64,000 bases of DNA from Limosilactobacillus caccae (GTDB taxonomy: Bacteria; Bacillota; Bacilli; Lactobacillales; Lactobacillaceae), in NCBI RefSeq assembly GCF_900156885.1, contig NZ_FTOY01000010.1, positions 310,001 through 374,000 on the forward strand. Direction: 5' to 3'. The notes under the pieces are model-generated. The model was not told the origin of the DNA. It was given only the letters and a program-made list of their open reading frames with translations, and ran no database searches. Positions 48,616-57,341 of this stretch are shown here, one piece after another (positions within the stretch are counted from its first letter, which is position 1; every line of letters begins with the position of its first letter). The position numbers and the translations under genes are program-made.

Positions 48616-50421
48616 ATGGCTCAAGTTGCTGTTATGTCACCAGATGGATCAGTTAAGAAGATCGACCGGGACTCACAAGAAGGATTAGAAGCATTGCGCA
48701 AGCTTTCAGCATTAATGCTTAAGGCTGCTTTGAAGAAGGAATTTAAGGGAATTCGCCTTGGTGAAGTTAAGGCAGAAGAAGATGGCTTCCACGTTGATTC
48801 CGATAAGGACAACCAACAAGTTTCTGCTGATGAATTACCAGCCCTCGAAGACGTAATCAAGGGGATGGCAAAGGCAGATGAAAAGGTTGAATTCGTTGAA
48901 GTTGCCGTTGACGACGCACTCAAAGAAGTTGCTAATGACAAGTTCTCAACTGAATTAATCAACGAACACGCCAAGGATGGCAAGGTTGCAATGTACCAAC
49001 TCGGGGACGTTAAGACTGTTGCTGAAGATGACATCTTACTTTACAGCAACCTCGTTAAGAACATTAAGCTCTTATCCGTTGCCGGTGCTTACTGGAAGGG
49101 TATGTCATCAAACCCAATGCTCCAACGGATTTACGGGACGGTCTTCTACAAGAAGGACGCCCTCGAAGAAGACTTGAAGAAGCGTCAAGAAGCTAAGGAA
49201 CGTGACCACCGGGTTATCGGGAACAAGCTGGACCTCTTCTTCGTTGATCCAAAGGTCGGTGCCGGTTTACCTTACTGGATGCCAAAGGGTTCCACAATTC
49301 GCCGGACCATCGAACGTTACATCATCGACCGGGAAGTTGCTGACGGCTACAAGCACGTTTACACTCCCGTTTTGATGAACCTCGACGCTTACAAGACTTC
49401 TGGTCACTGGGAACACTACCGTGATGACATGTTCCCACCAATGGACATGGGTGACGGTGAAATGCTTGAATTACGGCCAATGAACTGCCCAAGCCACATC
49501 CAAGTTTACAAGCACCACATCCGTTCATACCGTGACTTGCCATTACGGATCGCTGAACTGGGGATGATGCACCGTTACGAAAAGTCTGGTGCCCTCTCTG
49601 GTCTTCAACGGGTTCGTGAAATGACCTTAAACGACGGTCACACATTCGTTGCCCTTGACCAAATCCGGACTGAATTTGCTAAGATCTTGAAGTTGATCAT
49701 GAGCGTTTACAAGGACTTTGACATCACTGACTACAGCTTCCGGCTTTCTCTTCGTGATCCAAAGAACGTCAAGAAGTACTACGCTAACGATGAAATGTGG
49801 GAAAAGTCCCAGTCAATGTTGAAGCAAGCCATGGATGACTTGAATCTTGACTACTACGAAGCCGAAGGGGAAGCTGCCTTCTACGGTCCAAAGCTTGATA
49901 TCCAAACGAAGACGGCCCTCGGTAACGACGAAACGATGTCCACCATCCAATTAGACTTCATGCTTCCAGAACGGTTCGGCTTATCTTACGTTGGTAAGGA
50001 TGGGCAAGAACACATGCCAGTCATGATCCACCGTGGGGTTGTTGGGACCATGGAACGGTTCATCGCTTATCTGACTGAAATCTACAAGGGTGCCTTCCCA
50101 ACCTGGTTAGCACCAGAACAAGTTCACATCATTCCAGTTAACGAAGATGCCCATGGTGAATACGCTGACGACATCGCAAAGAAGATGAAGGCGGCAAACA
50201 TCCGGGTCGTTGTTGACCACCGGAACGAAAAGATGGGCTACAAGATCCGTGAAGCCCAAACCCAAAAGGTTCCATACACCCTCGTTGTTGGTGATGACGA
50301 AAAGAACAACAACGGTGTTTCCGTTCGGAAGTACGGTGAACAGGAACAAAACGAAATGAGTCAAGATGCATTCATGAATGAAATTCTCGCTGACATTGCA
50401 TCATACTCCCGCGAAAAGTAA
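48616..50421 (+). CDS. thrS: threonyl-tRNA synthetase lacking TGS and editing residues
   Basis: The 601-residue class II synthetase has an intact catalytic core: motif 2 [20 protein letters not shown], zinc ligands in MNCPSH (Cys), NDGHTF (His) and VMIHRGVVG (His), motif 3 [10 protein letters not shown] and a C-terminal anticodon domain ([15 protein letters not shown]). The N-terminus is unusual. About 18 residues replace the 60-residue TGS domain, and the second domain aligns with the editing domain but reads [12 protein letters not shown] where HxxxH should be, and [12 protein letters not shown] where CxxGPH should be. It should charge tRNA-Thr without clearing Ser-tRNA-Thr. It follows a T-box. 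Confidence 0.92.
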   Translation: MAQVAVMSPDGSVKKIDRDSQEGLEALRKLSALMLKAALKKEFKGIRLGEVKAEEDGFHVDSDKDNQQVSADELPALEDVIKGMAKADEKVEFVEVAVDDALKEVANDKFSTELINEHAKDGKVAMYQLGDVKTVAEDDILLYSNLVKNIKLLSVAGAYWKGMSSNPMLQRIYGTVFYKKDALEEDLKKRQEAKERDHRVIGNKLDLFFVDPKVGAGLPYWMPKGSTIRRTIERYIIDREVADGYKHVYTPVLMNLDAYKTSGHWEHYRDDMFPPMDMGDGEMLELRPMNCPSHIQVYKHHIRSYRDLPLRIAELGMMHRYEKSGALSGLQRVREMTLNDGHTFVALDQIRTEFAKILKLIMSVYKDFDITDYSFRLSLRDPKNVKKYYANDEMWEKSQSMLKQAMDDLNLDYYEAEGEAAFYGPKLDIQTKTALGNDETMSTIQLDFMLPERFGLSYVGKDGQEHMPVMIHRGVVGTMERFIAYLTEIYKGAFPTWLAPEQVHIIPVNEDAHGEYADDIAKKMKAANIRVVVDHRNEKMGYKIREAQTQKVPYTLVVGDDEKNNNGVSVRKYGEQEQNEMSQDAFMNEILADIASYSREK

Positions 50422-50472
50422 TTAAAACAACAGAGCAATAACTGGGAAACCCTCATGAGCTCCGAATAAGTT

Positions 50473-50513
50473 AAAGCGGTTGATTGCTGGAAACCCTGGC
50501 AATCAACCGCTTT
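50473..50513 (+). terminator. terminator of thrS
   Basis: AAAGCGGTTGATTGC pairs with GCAATCAACCGCTTT and is followed by ATTTTTT. Confidence 0.88.
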
Positions 50514-50640
50514 ATTTTTTGTGAAAGAAATTTTTTTGTCAATAAATTTTCAGAAAGCGAAAAGTGAATACCCTTGTAGCAATCAAAAATAAAACGGTTA
50601 CGGGACCTTCGTGAAGCTTTAAACACCCCTAATTCCTTTG

Positions 50641-50669
50641 TTGACAAGCTTTCATGAAGCCGGTATATT
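50641..50669 (+). promoter_or_regulatory. strong promoter of the 47-residue gene
   Basis: Consensus TTGACA, 17 bases, TATATT. The transcript would have an 75-80 base leader. Confidence 0.75.
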
Positions 50670-50750
50670 AATAATCGCTCCTCAGATGAGCAACTAAAAT
50701 TCGTAATTAATCATTAAAAACAATCATTTATAATTTGGAGGTATTCACTT

Positions 50751-50894
50751 ATGTCTACGATGAACGATTTATTTAAGGCAATGCACAAGCAAACTGTTGC
50801 TAAGCGTGAAGGTAACAACACTAACGGTTTTGATCTTGCTAAGAACAACGCTCCAGCAGGCATTGGTCAAGGCATCCTTAACGTACGTAAGTAA
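50751..50894 (+). CDS. 47-residue small cytoplasmic protein, probably highly expressed
   Basis: A 47-codon frame starts at ATG 50751 behind TTGGAGG with eight bases between. It begins MSTMNDLFKAMHKQTVAKRE and ends GIGQGILNVRK. It is basic and hydrophilic, without signal peptide or membrane span. A consensus promoter, a strong ribosome site, preferred codons (AAC, GGT, CGT, AAG) and its own terminator point to high expression. Not recognised; it could be a nucleic-acid-binding or stress-related small protein. Confidence 0.75.
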   Translation: MSTMNDLFKAMHKQTVAKREGNNTNGFDLAKNNAPAGIGQGILNVRK

Positions 50895-50914
50895 TCACAA
50901 GATAATTTAGTAAA

Positions 50915-50953
50915 AAGCGGTTAGCCACGACAACTGTCAGTGGTTAACCGCTT
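50915..50953. terminator. bidirectional terminator
   Basis: AAGCGGTTAGCCAC pairs with GTGGTTAACCGCTT, T-run after, between the convergent small gene and AraC gene. Confidence 0.85.
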
Positions 50954-50976
50954 ATTTTTATCCGATAATTGCTATG

Positions 50977-51813
50977 CTAATTGAAACTCACTTTGCGACG
51001 GTATATTTGGGGACTAAAGCCACTATACCGCTTAAAGGCCTTCGAAAAAGTAAATTCATCCTTATAGCCAACCCGGTGCGCAATCTCCTGCACCGGGTTA
51101 GTTGTATTTTGTAGTAATTGCTTCGCCTCTTCCATCCGCAACTGGGATAAATATTTTTGCGGTGACAAATTCATGTCCTGCTTGAAAATCGTATAAAGAT
51201 AGCTCCGCGAAATATTAATTTCATGACACAGGTTAGTAATGTTGCAATCACTGCTCCGAAAGTTTTCTTGGAGGTAATAAACCGCCATCTTTAGCTGGTT
51301 GTGTGACATACTCTTATCTTCAACCTGTTTATTAGGGTACTCCGTGACGAGATTATAAAACATCTGGTAGGTCAACGCCTCCACCAAGATATCATTGGAA
51401 AGCGAGCTCGGTGCCCGCAAGGCATCATAGAGTTGCCTTAGACTAGCAAAAAACTTACTATCCTGAACTTGTCGCAGGTACCGCTTCTTTGCCAGCATCG
51501 ACCCCGTCAGCATTGTATTAATCTTGGTCCCTGAAAAGCCAATCCAAAAGTAGTTCCATGGTTCTTCCCCGTCTGCCTGATAGAAACAAGGAACCCCTTT
51601 CGGCAGGATAAAAACATCCCCCGCCTGCAGACTAACGGTATGCTGGTTGGCCGATGAAAACACCCCTTTTCCCTTTTGAATATAGTGAATGACATAGTTA
51701 TCGCGGACGTTATTTCCCCGGTAAAAATAATTGGGCGGACAGTCATCCTGGCCGATAAATAAAATATTGCTCTCCAGACTCTTCCATGAAATACTTTTAT
51801 ATTCGCCGTCCAT
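50977..51813 (-). CDS. AraC family sugar-operon regulator
   Basis: The start is ATG 51813 (MDGEYKSISWKSLE) behind AGGTGGG; 278 residues. An N-terminal cupin-like sensor (YFYRGNNVRDNYVIHYIQKG, DVFILPKGVPCFYQADGEEP) precedes two helix-turn-helix units (ITNLCHEINISRSYLYTIFK and VQEIAHRVGYKDEFTFSKAF with FKRYSGFSPQIYR). This is the MsmR/RafR type that activates galactoside or raffinose uptake. It is divergent from the sugar carrier at 52055 and is its probable regulator. Confidence 0.9.
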   Translation of the reverse strand: MDGEYKSISWKSLESNILFIGQDDCPPNYFYRGNNVRDNYVIHYIQKGKGVFSSANQHTVSLQAGDVFILPKGVPCFYQADGEEPWNYFWIGFSGTKINTMLTGSMLAKKRYLRQVQDSKFFASLRQLYDALRAPSSLSNDILVEALTYQMFYNLVTEYPNKQVEDKSMSHNQLKMAVYYLQENFRSSDCNITNLCHEINISRSYLYTIFKQDMNLSPQKYLSQLRMEEAKQLLQNTTNPVQEIAHRVGYKDEFTFSKAFKRYSGFSPQIYRRKVSFN

Positions 51814-52013
51814 TTTGTCCCACCTAATAAATAATTTTGCCATCTAATATGGCGATTTGTTCACCTAGATCAATCAAAAACACCTAATATCATACTCTTT
51901 TCCTAGCTCTCATGTCAATTTGTCTTGCCAACATATTAACAGGAAGCTGATAATCTTTTCTATGGTTTGATAAACGTTTTACAAATATAATTACCGATGA
52001 TGAAAGCGGATAC

Positions 52014-52027
52014 GGAAAACGATTTCG
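52014..52027. promoter_or_regulatory. cre-like site upstream of the sugar carrier
   Basis: GGAAAACGATTTCG matches TGWAANCGNTNWCA in 12 of 14 positions, 28 bases before the carrier start. CcpA repression would fit. Confidence 0.45.
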
Positions 52028-52054
52028 CATAATTCAAAGAAAGAAGGAACAATT

Positions 52055-53983
52055 ATGGTTACTGAGGGAAAAACCAAAATGACCATGCGTGAGCGACTCG
52101 CTTACAGCTTTGGGGCATTTGGTAACGACTCATTCTACGGCCTCTTATGTGGCTACCTCATTATGTTTATTACGTCGCACTTATTCGATACTGGTAACAA
52201 GGCATTAGATAACAAGATGATCAGTATTGTCACCTTGATTATTATGCTGTTACGGTTCGTGGAGTTATTCATCGACCCGTTTATTGGTAACGCCATTGAC
52301 CGGACAAAGACCCGGTGGGGCCACTTCCGGCCATGGGTTGTCATTGGTGGGACAGTCTCAGCAATTATTCTCTTGATCCTTTTCACCAACATGGGCGGTC
52401 TCTACAAGAAGAATGCTATTGCCTACCTGGTTGTCTTTGGAATTTTATATATTACCATGGACATCTTCTACTCATTTAAGGATGTCGGTTTCTGGTCAAT
52501 GCTACCATCCTTAACCACTGATTCACGGGAAAGGGAAAAGACTGCTACCTTCGCCCGGGTCGGTTCAACGATTGGTGGGGGAATGGTTGGGATCATCGTT
52601 ATGCCAGCCGTTATCTACTTCTCGGCCACAAAGACCAGCACTGGTGATGACCGGGGATGGTTCATGTTTGCCCTCATCATTTGTTCCCTTGCCCTTCTCT
52701 CTGCCTGGGGAGTCGGGATCTTTACCCGGGAAGTTAATAGTGATATTCGGAAGAACAAGAAGGATACGGTCGGCGTTGTCGGCATTTTTAAAGCTCTCTC
52801 CGGTAATGACCAGTTGATGTGGGTCGCTTGTGCCTACCTCTTCTACTGTGTCGGAATTAACATTATCAACTCACTGGAAGTCTACTACTTCACCTACATT
52901 ATGGGGGCACCAAAGGCGTTCTCAATCTTCTCAACAATCAACGTTTTCTTAGGAATTATCGGTACTTCATTGTTCCCATTCTTCTCTAAGCATTTGAGCC
53001 GGAAAGCATTGTTTAGTAGCTTGTTGATCTTCATGCTTTGCGGAATTGCCTTATTCTCCGTTGCTGGTGATAACCTCGCTCTTGTTTTAATTGCTGCATC
53101 AATGTTCGGTTTCCCACAGCCAATGGTCTTCTTGATCGTCTTAATGGTCATTACGGACTCTGTTGAATACGGCCAATTAAAGCTTGGCCACCGTGATGAA
53201 TCACTGGCCCTCTCAGTCCGGCCATTGATTGATAAGTTCGGTGGGGCTGTCGCTAACGGGGTTGTTGGTCAAGTTGCCATCATTGCCGGAATGACTACGG
53301 GGGCAACTGCTTCAACAATCACGGCTACGGGCCGCAATAACTTTAAGCTATTGATGTTTGCCGTTCCTGCTGTATTATTAGTGATCGCCATTTGCATCTT
53401 TGCAAAGAAGGTTATCCTAAGCGAACAAAAGCACGCCGAAATTGTGGCAGAACTGGAAAAGACCTGGGGAAAGAACCTCGGTAAGGAAGATGACTTAAAT
53501 GTCACAACTGAAACAGTCAACATTCCAACGCCAATTACTGGGGAATTAATCAAGCTCAGTGATGTCAACGATGACACTTTCTCGACTGGTGCCGCTGGGC
53601 AGGGATTCGCGATTAAACCACAAGATGGCCGGGTTCTCGCACCATTCGATGCAACGGTTCGCCAAGTCTTCACAACCCGCCACGCGGTTGGCCTGGTTAA
53701 CGATGAAGGAATTGCCCTCCTGATTCACGTCGGCATTGGCACGGTTAAACTAAAGGGAACCGGGTTTGTTTCCTACGTTGAACAGGGCCAACGAGTCAAG
53801 AAAGGACAAGAATTAATCGAATTCTGGGATCCAACAATTAAAAAGGCCGGCCTTGATGATACCGTCATTGTAACCGTCACTAATTCCGATAAGTTCGACG
53901 ATATTACTTTAACCGGTCAGCCCGGCACAAATGTCAAAGCTGGCGAGAACGTATTAAGCCTCCAAGTCGAACTAAAAAAGTAA
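52055..53983 (+). CDS. GPH family galactoside carrier with C-terminal EIIA domain (LacS/RafP-like)
   Basis: The 642-residue protein has 12 membrane spans typical of glycoside-pentoside-hexuronide symporters (RERLAYSFGAFGNDSFYGLL at the start; VELFIDPFIGNAIDRTKTRWGHFRPW as the family signature) and a fused EIIA-Glc-like domain from about residue 500, with the phosphorylatable His near 558 (ALLIHVGIGTVKL). HPr-dependent phosphorylation tunes transport. Substrates of the group are lactose, raffinose or melibiose. No galactosidase adjoins it. Its end is overlapped on the other strand by a transposase frame running out of an IS1182 element. Confidence 0.93.
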   Translation: MVTEGKTKMTMRERLAYSFGAFGNDSFYGLLCGYLIMFITSHLFDTGNKALDNKMISIVTLIIMLLRFVELFIDPFIGNAIDRTKTRWGHFRPWVVIGGTVSAIILLILFTNMGGLYKKNAIAYLVVFGILYITMDIFYSFKDVGFWSMLPSLTTDSREREKTATFARVGSTIGGGMVGIIVMPAVIYFSATKTSTGDDRGWFMFALIICSLALLSAWGVGIFTREVNSDIRKNKKDTVGVVGIFKALSGNDQLMWVACAYLFYCVGINIINSLEVYYFTYIMGAPKAFSIFSTINVFLGIIGTSLFPFFSKHLSRKALFSSLLIFMLCGIALFSVAGDNLALVLIAASMFGFPQPMVFLIVLMVITDSVEYGQLKLGHRDESLALSVRPLIDKFGGAVANGVVGQVAIIAGMTTGATASTITATGRNNFKLLMFAVPAVLLVIAICIFAKKVILSEQKHAEIVAELEKTWGKNLGKEDDLNVTTETVNIPTPITGELIKLSDVNDDTFSTGAAGQGFAIKPQDGRVLAPFDATVRQVFTTRHAVGLVNDEGIALLIHVGIGTVKLKGTGFVSYVEQGQRVKKGQELIEFWDPTIKKAGLDDTVIVTVTNSDKFDDITLTGQPGTNVKAGENVLSLQVELKK

Positions 53984-55686
53984 CTAAGTAATAAAAAATG
54001 AGGCCGGGAAAAAACTAAATTCCTCAAGCCTCTAAATATGAAAATCCGAACCATGATTTTTGTTTTGACAAAAATTGTGGTTCGGATTTTTACTTGTTTC
54101 TTTAAAATTGCCGGATAATTGGTAATCATTTTGCCTAACTTGGTTAAATTCATGGCCATTAAGACCAATCCAATATCGTTTTCCACTGTCTGTTGGCCGC
54201 GAAGGTGGGTTCGGCGTACGCCAAAATCCCTCTTCATGCGACCAAAAACAGGTTCAACGTCGAACTTGCGTCGACGATAAATTGCTTGTCCTTCGTCACT
54301 AGAGAGGGTTTCTTTGACTTGTGCTTTAAAATAGTTCCAAGTAGGATTGACCTGGATGTAACGCAAACGACCACTAGGAGTCTTCGCTAGTTGATCTAAC
54401 TCTGCCGATAATTGATGTTTATCAGCACGGTAAAGTTTAAGATCACGCGTAAAACCGTACCGATCGGTTCGTTGACTGTAACGAGCAAAACCAAAACGCA
54501 CGCCTAAATGGTCTATATAATAGTCATCTTTAGCGTTGTACTGCCAATTTTGTGGCTTAGTTGAATCATTTTTGAACTTGCGCTTCTGTTCTTTCTGGTA
54601 AGTTGTATAAGGAATAATTGGTTGTTTTTCAAATTGATCAATAATCGTCGTGTAATTGTACTCACTTCCGTAGCCAGCGTCAGCTACAATGTGTTCAAAG
54701 AAATTTAAACAATGGAATTGCTTGAGGAAGGGAACTAATGTCCTTGTATCGGTTGGATTACTAAACAAGGCATAATCAAGGACAAATTGATTATGAGTGG
54801 CAATCTGAAGGTTATAGCCGGGCTTTAGTTCGCGGTTTTTCATTGAATCTTCTTTCATACACATGAAAGTCGCATCGTGATCAGTTTTAGAGAAACTATT
54901 ACGGCCCTGAAAGACTGTCTCAGCTTCCTCATATTTTTTTGCCCGCGGGACCATATCTTGCTTAAGTTTTCGATGTAGTTTTTTTAAGAAACGACGTCGT
55001 TGTTTCTTAACTGAACCACCCTTGATCACTTTCGGTTCTTTTTTTATTTCTTCGTTGAGCTGCCCAATCTGTTTTTCTAATTGATCAGTCATCGTTTCCA
55101 AGCCTTCTGATGATTCAATGAGTTCTGGTTTCATTGCCTGAATAACCTTTTTCTCGATCAATTCATCATACATTGCGTTTATGTCTTGCTTTAACTTAGC
55201 ATGATATTTCTCAACTGATTTCCGCCAAGTAAAGGAATACTTATTAGCGTCTGCTTGAACCTTAGTTCCATCAATAAACAAAGCATCTTTTTTGACCAAG
55301 CCATGATCAGTTAGGGACATCGTGAAGTAAACAAACGCACGCTTGATCAAGTTAGCAGCGTGTTGACTACTTCTGAAGTTATTGATGGTATGGTAACTAT
55401 AGGTATGATCGCGAGCTAACCACCGCATTGGTAAGTTTTCGACCAGCATAGTTTCAATCTTGCGTCCCGAATATGTTTGACGAGCATAGGCAAATAATAA
55501 AATTTTCAGCATAATTGCCGGATGTGAAAGTGGGCGACCGGTAGTCGCCACTTTTTCTGATAATAAAACTTCCGCCGGGATCGAGTCGACAAAGGCATCG
55601 ATCAACCGAACTAAATGCGTTTTAGGGACGTTAAAATCAAAGTTTAATACGAATTCAGTTTGTCCTGTGATATAATTTTGATACAT
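53917..55686 (-). CDS. IS1182 family transposase, reading frame extended into the carrier gene
   Basis: The start is ATG 55686 (MYQNYITGQTEFVLNF) behind AAAGGA. The 589-residue DDE transposase has the N-terminal domain with DSIPAEVLLSEKVATTGRPL, the catalytic Asp in DALFIDGTKVQADANKYSF, a coiled-coil insertion, HIVADAGYGSEYNYT and the Glu region RRKFDVEPVFGRMKRDFGVR. The last 27 or so codons lie beyond the left element end at 53999, antisense to the carrier gene, so the stop is supplied by host DNA. The natural protein probably ends near the IS boundary. Confidence 0.9.
   Translation of the reverse strand: MYQNYITGQTEFVLNFDFNVPKTHLVRLIDAFVDSIPAEVLLSEKVATTGRPLSHPAIMLKILLFAYARQTYSGRKIETMLVENLPMRWLARDHTYSYHTINNFRSSQHAANLIKRAFVYFTMSLTDHGLVKKDALFIDGTKVQADANKYSFTWRKSVEKYHAKLKQDINAMYDELIEKKVIQAMKPELIESSEGLETMTDQLEKQIGQLNEEIKKEPKVIKGGSVKKQRRRFLKKLHRKLKQDMVPRAKKYEEAETVFQGRNSFSKTDHDATFMCMKEDSMKNRELKPGYNLQIATHNQFVLDYALFSNPTDTRTLVPFLKQFHCLNFFEHIVADAGYGSEYNYTTIIDQFEKQPIIPYTTYQKEQKRKFKNDSTKPQNWQYNAKDDYYIDHLGVRFGFARYSQRTDRYGFTRDLKLYRADKHQLSAELDQLAKTPSGRLRYIQVNPTWNYFKAQVKETLSSDEGQAIYRRRKFDVEPVFGRMKRDFGVRRTHLRGQQTVENDIGLVLMAMNLTKLGKMITNYPAILKKQVKIRTTIFVKTKIMVRIFIFRGLRNLVFSRPHFLLLSYFFSSTWRLNTFSPALTFVPG
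54035..54090. terminator. hairpin inside the transposase end
   Basis: AAAATCCGAACCA pairs with TGGTTCGGATTTT around an A/T-rich stem; it can terminate transcripts from the carrier gene entering the IS. Confidence 0.55.
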
Positions 55687-55752
55687 GAAAATCATTCCTT
55701 TATTTTTGTTTTGTGGTAATTACATAATATCAGGAACGATTTTCTGTGTATA

Positions 55753-57247
55753 GGGTCTACAATTTTAAGTACTGATGGATTTAACATCGGTGCTTATTTT
55801 GTTTTAAAATTTAAAATAAAAAAACGAAAGATGGTTGGACCCCGTCTTCGTTTAAGAAAGGACCATCTTTCATGAATTATTCTACCAAAATTGCTTTAGG
55901 AATTAAAGATCGCCACCTTGAACTTGATATCAAACATTTCAAAAACCCGATTGAGGATCAAGGTAACTTGATCGTTGTCCATCTTACGCAAAGTTATCCC
56001 CATCATTGTCCTCTTTGCGGACAATTAATGAGCAAGAATGGCTTTAAAACTGTGCGGAGTTTAGGGCCATCGCTGCACTACAAGCCAACCATTTGGTCAA
56101 TTCGCAAGCAGAAGTATATCTGTAAGCCTTCAGAAAATTGTCCTAAGACCGTTACTGATTTCGCCAAGGTTACTGATCTTAAATATCGTCATCACATCGC
56201 CTTAGCCGTCAAACAGCGTATTATGATGCAATTATCAACTAATGAATCGCAAACTGATATTGCCAAATCTTTTGGTGTCTCTGATTGGACTGTCAGACGC
56301 ATCATTTCTAACCTCGATCAAGTCTTTAAGCCTAATTATCATTGGTTACCACGCCACATCGCCTTTGATGACTTCAAATCTGGCCGATTTGCGCCCAGTG
56401 ACATGAGTATGATCTTAATGAATATTGAAAATAAACGCACCTTAGACATTATTTTGTCACGACGCAGCCGTTACTTATATAACTACTTTCTCCGCTATGA
56501 TCGCTCCGCTCGTTTGGCCGTACAAACGGTTACTGTTGATTTATATACTCCCTATCGTCATTTAATTCATGAGCTTTTCCCTCATGCGTTAATTATCGCC
56601 GACCACTTTCACGTGGTCGCACAAGCATACCGGGCCTTAAACAAAATCAGAATCAAGGCAATGAATCGTGCTGGTAAAGGAACTCATCAATGGCGGGCCT
56701 TAAAACGTTTCTGGAAACTGATCTTAACGCCATCAGCTTCCCTTAAATACGATAATTACTGGTCGCGCCGTAACTTTCACTATGCGCAATTAACCGACGT
56801 TGAAGTAGTCCATCGCTTGCTTTCCTACGACGATGATCTAAGACAGGCGTATCGCTATTACCAAGACCTGATTCTCGCAATCAACCACCGCGATCAGAAA
56901 GAACTCAACCATCTTCTCGCTATTAAATGGACCCTTCTGCCACAACCACTTCAAAAAGTTCAACGGACCTTGCGCATACACAAAGCAGAGATCATCACTA
57001 GCTTCAAATATGACAACTATACTAACGGGCCAGTTGAAGGAACTAACAACAAAATCAAAGTAATTAAGCGGACTGCTTATGGTTTCCGGAACTTCTTCAA
57101 CTTTCGGGCACGTATTCTCCTCGCTTTACCAAATTCATACATTGCCATCAATTGGAAAAACAAAAGAACAGCCCATACCAAAAGTCTGGCACGAGCTGCT
57201 TGAAAAGTTATTTAATTTTTTCTATCAGTACTTCTTGACGAAGAGCC
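55753..57247 (+). mobile_element. ISL3 family element with 8-bp target duplication
   Basis: The ends GGGTCTAC...AAGTACTGATGG and CTATCAGTACTT...GAAGAGCC form imperfect inverted repeats of about 26 bp. The 8-base TGTGTATA stands directly on each side (55745-55752 and 57248-57255), a perfect duplication of the length typical for ISL3. The element is 1495 bp, inserted 5' of the IS1182 transposase gene, and looks recent. Confidence 0.92.
55872..57203 (+). CDS. ISL3 family transposase
   Basis: The 443-residue protein has the N-terminal zinc finger (HHCPLCGQLMSKNG with YICKPSENC), a helix-turn-helix (TDIAKSFGVSDWTVRRIISN), and the DDE core: HIAFDDFKSG, VDLYTPYRHLIHELFPHALI ADHFHV and NGPVEGTNNKIKVIKRTAYG. 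It appears complete. The ATG follows AAAGGACCATC. Confidence 0.95.
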   Translation: MNYSTKIALGIKDRHLELDIKHFKNPIEDQGNLIVVHLTQSYPHHCPLCGQLMSKNGFKTVRSLGPSLHYKPTIWSIRKQKYICKPSENCPKTVTDFAKVTDLKYRHHIALAVKQRIMMQLSTNESQTDIAKSFGVSDWTVRRIISNLDQVFKPNYHWLPRHIAFDDFKSGRFAPSDMSMILMNIENKRTLDIILSRRSRYLYNYFLRYDRSARLAVQTVTVDLYTPYRHLIHELFPHALIIADHFHVVAQAYRALNKIRIKAMNRAGKGTHQWRALKRFWKLILTPSASLKYDNYWSRRNFHYAQLTDVEVVHRLLSYDDDLRQAYRYYQDLILAINHRDQKELNHLLAIKWTLLPQPLQKVQRTLRIHKAEIITSFKYDNYTNGPVEGTNNKIKVIKRTAYGFRNFFNFRARILLALPNSYIAINWKNKRTAHTKSLARAA

Positions 57248-57265
57248 TGTGTATACACAAAGCCG

Positions 57266-57302
57266 GACGATGAACCAAAAAATGGCTCATCGTCCGGCTT
57301 TT
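57266..57302. terminator. hairpin at the right end of the IS1182 element
   Basis: AAGCCGGACGATGA pairs with TCATCGTCCGGCTT around a 13-base loop, T-rich after it. Confidence 0.7.
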
Positions 57303-57341
57303 AGTTTTAGACTAGGACTTTTTTCCCAGCCTCATTTTTAT

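Larger units (their letters stand above)
53999..57334 (-). mobile_element. IS1182 family element, split by ISL3
   Basis: Inverted repeats ATGAGGCYGGGAAAAAA bound the block at both ends. With the ISL3 and one duplication copy removed it is about 1.83 kb, normal for the family. Both flanks are AATAAAAA/TTTTTATT, themselves inverted, as expected if it entered the loop of a terminator-like stem. It sits 15 bases past the carrier stop and 8 from the convergent UMF1 stop. Confidence 0.8.

Noticed and set aside
53999-57334. IS1182 plus ISL3 as a composite transposon
   Set aside because: The ISL3 has its own ends and 8-bp duplication inside the IS1182, so it is a nested insertion, not a unit.
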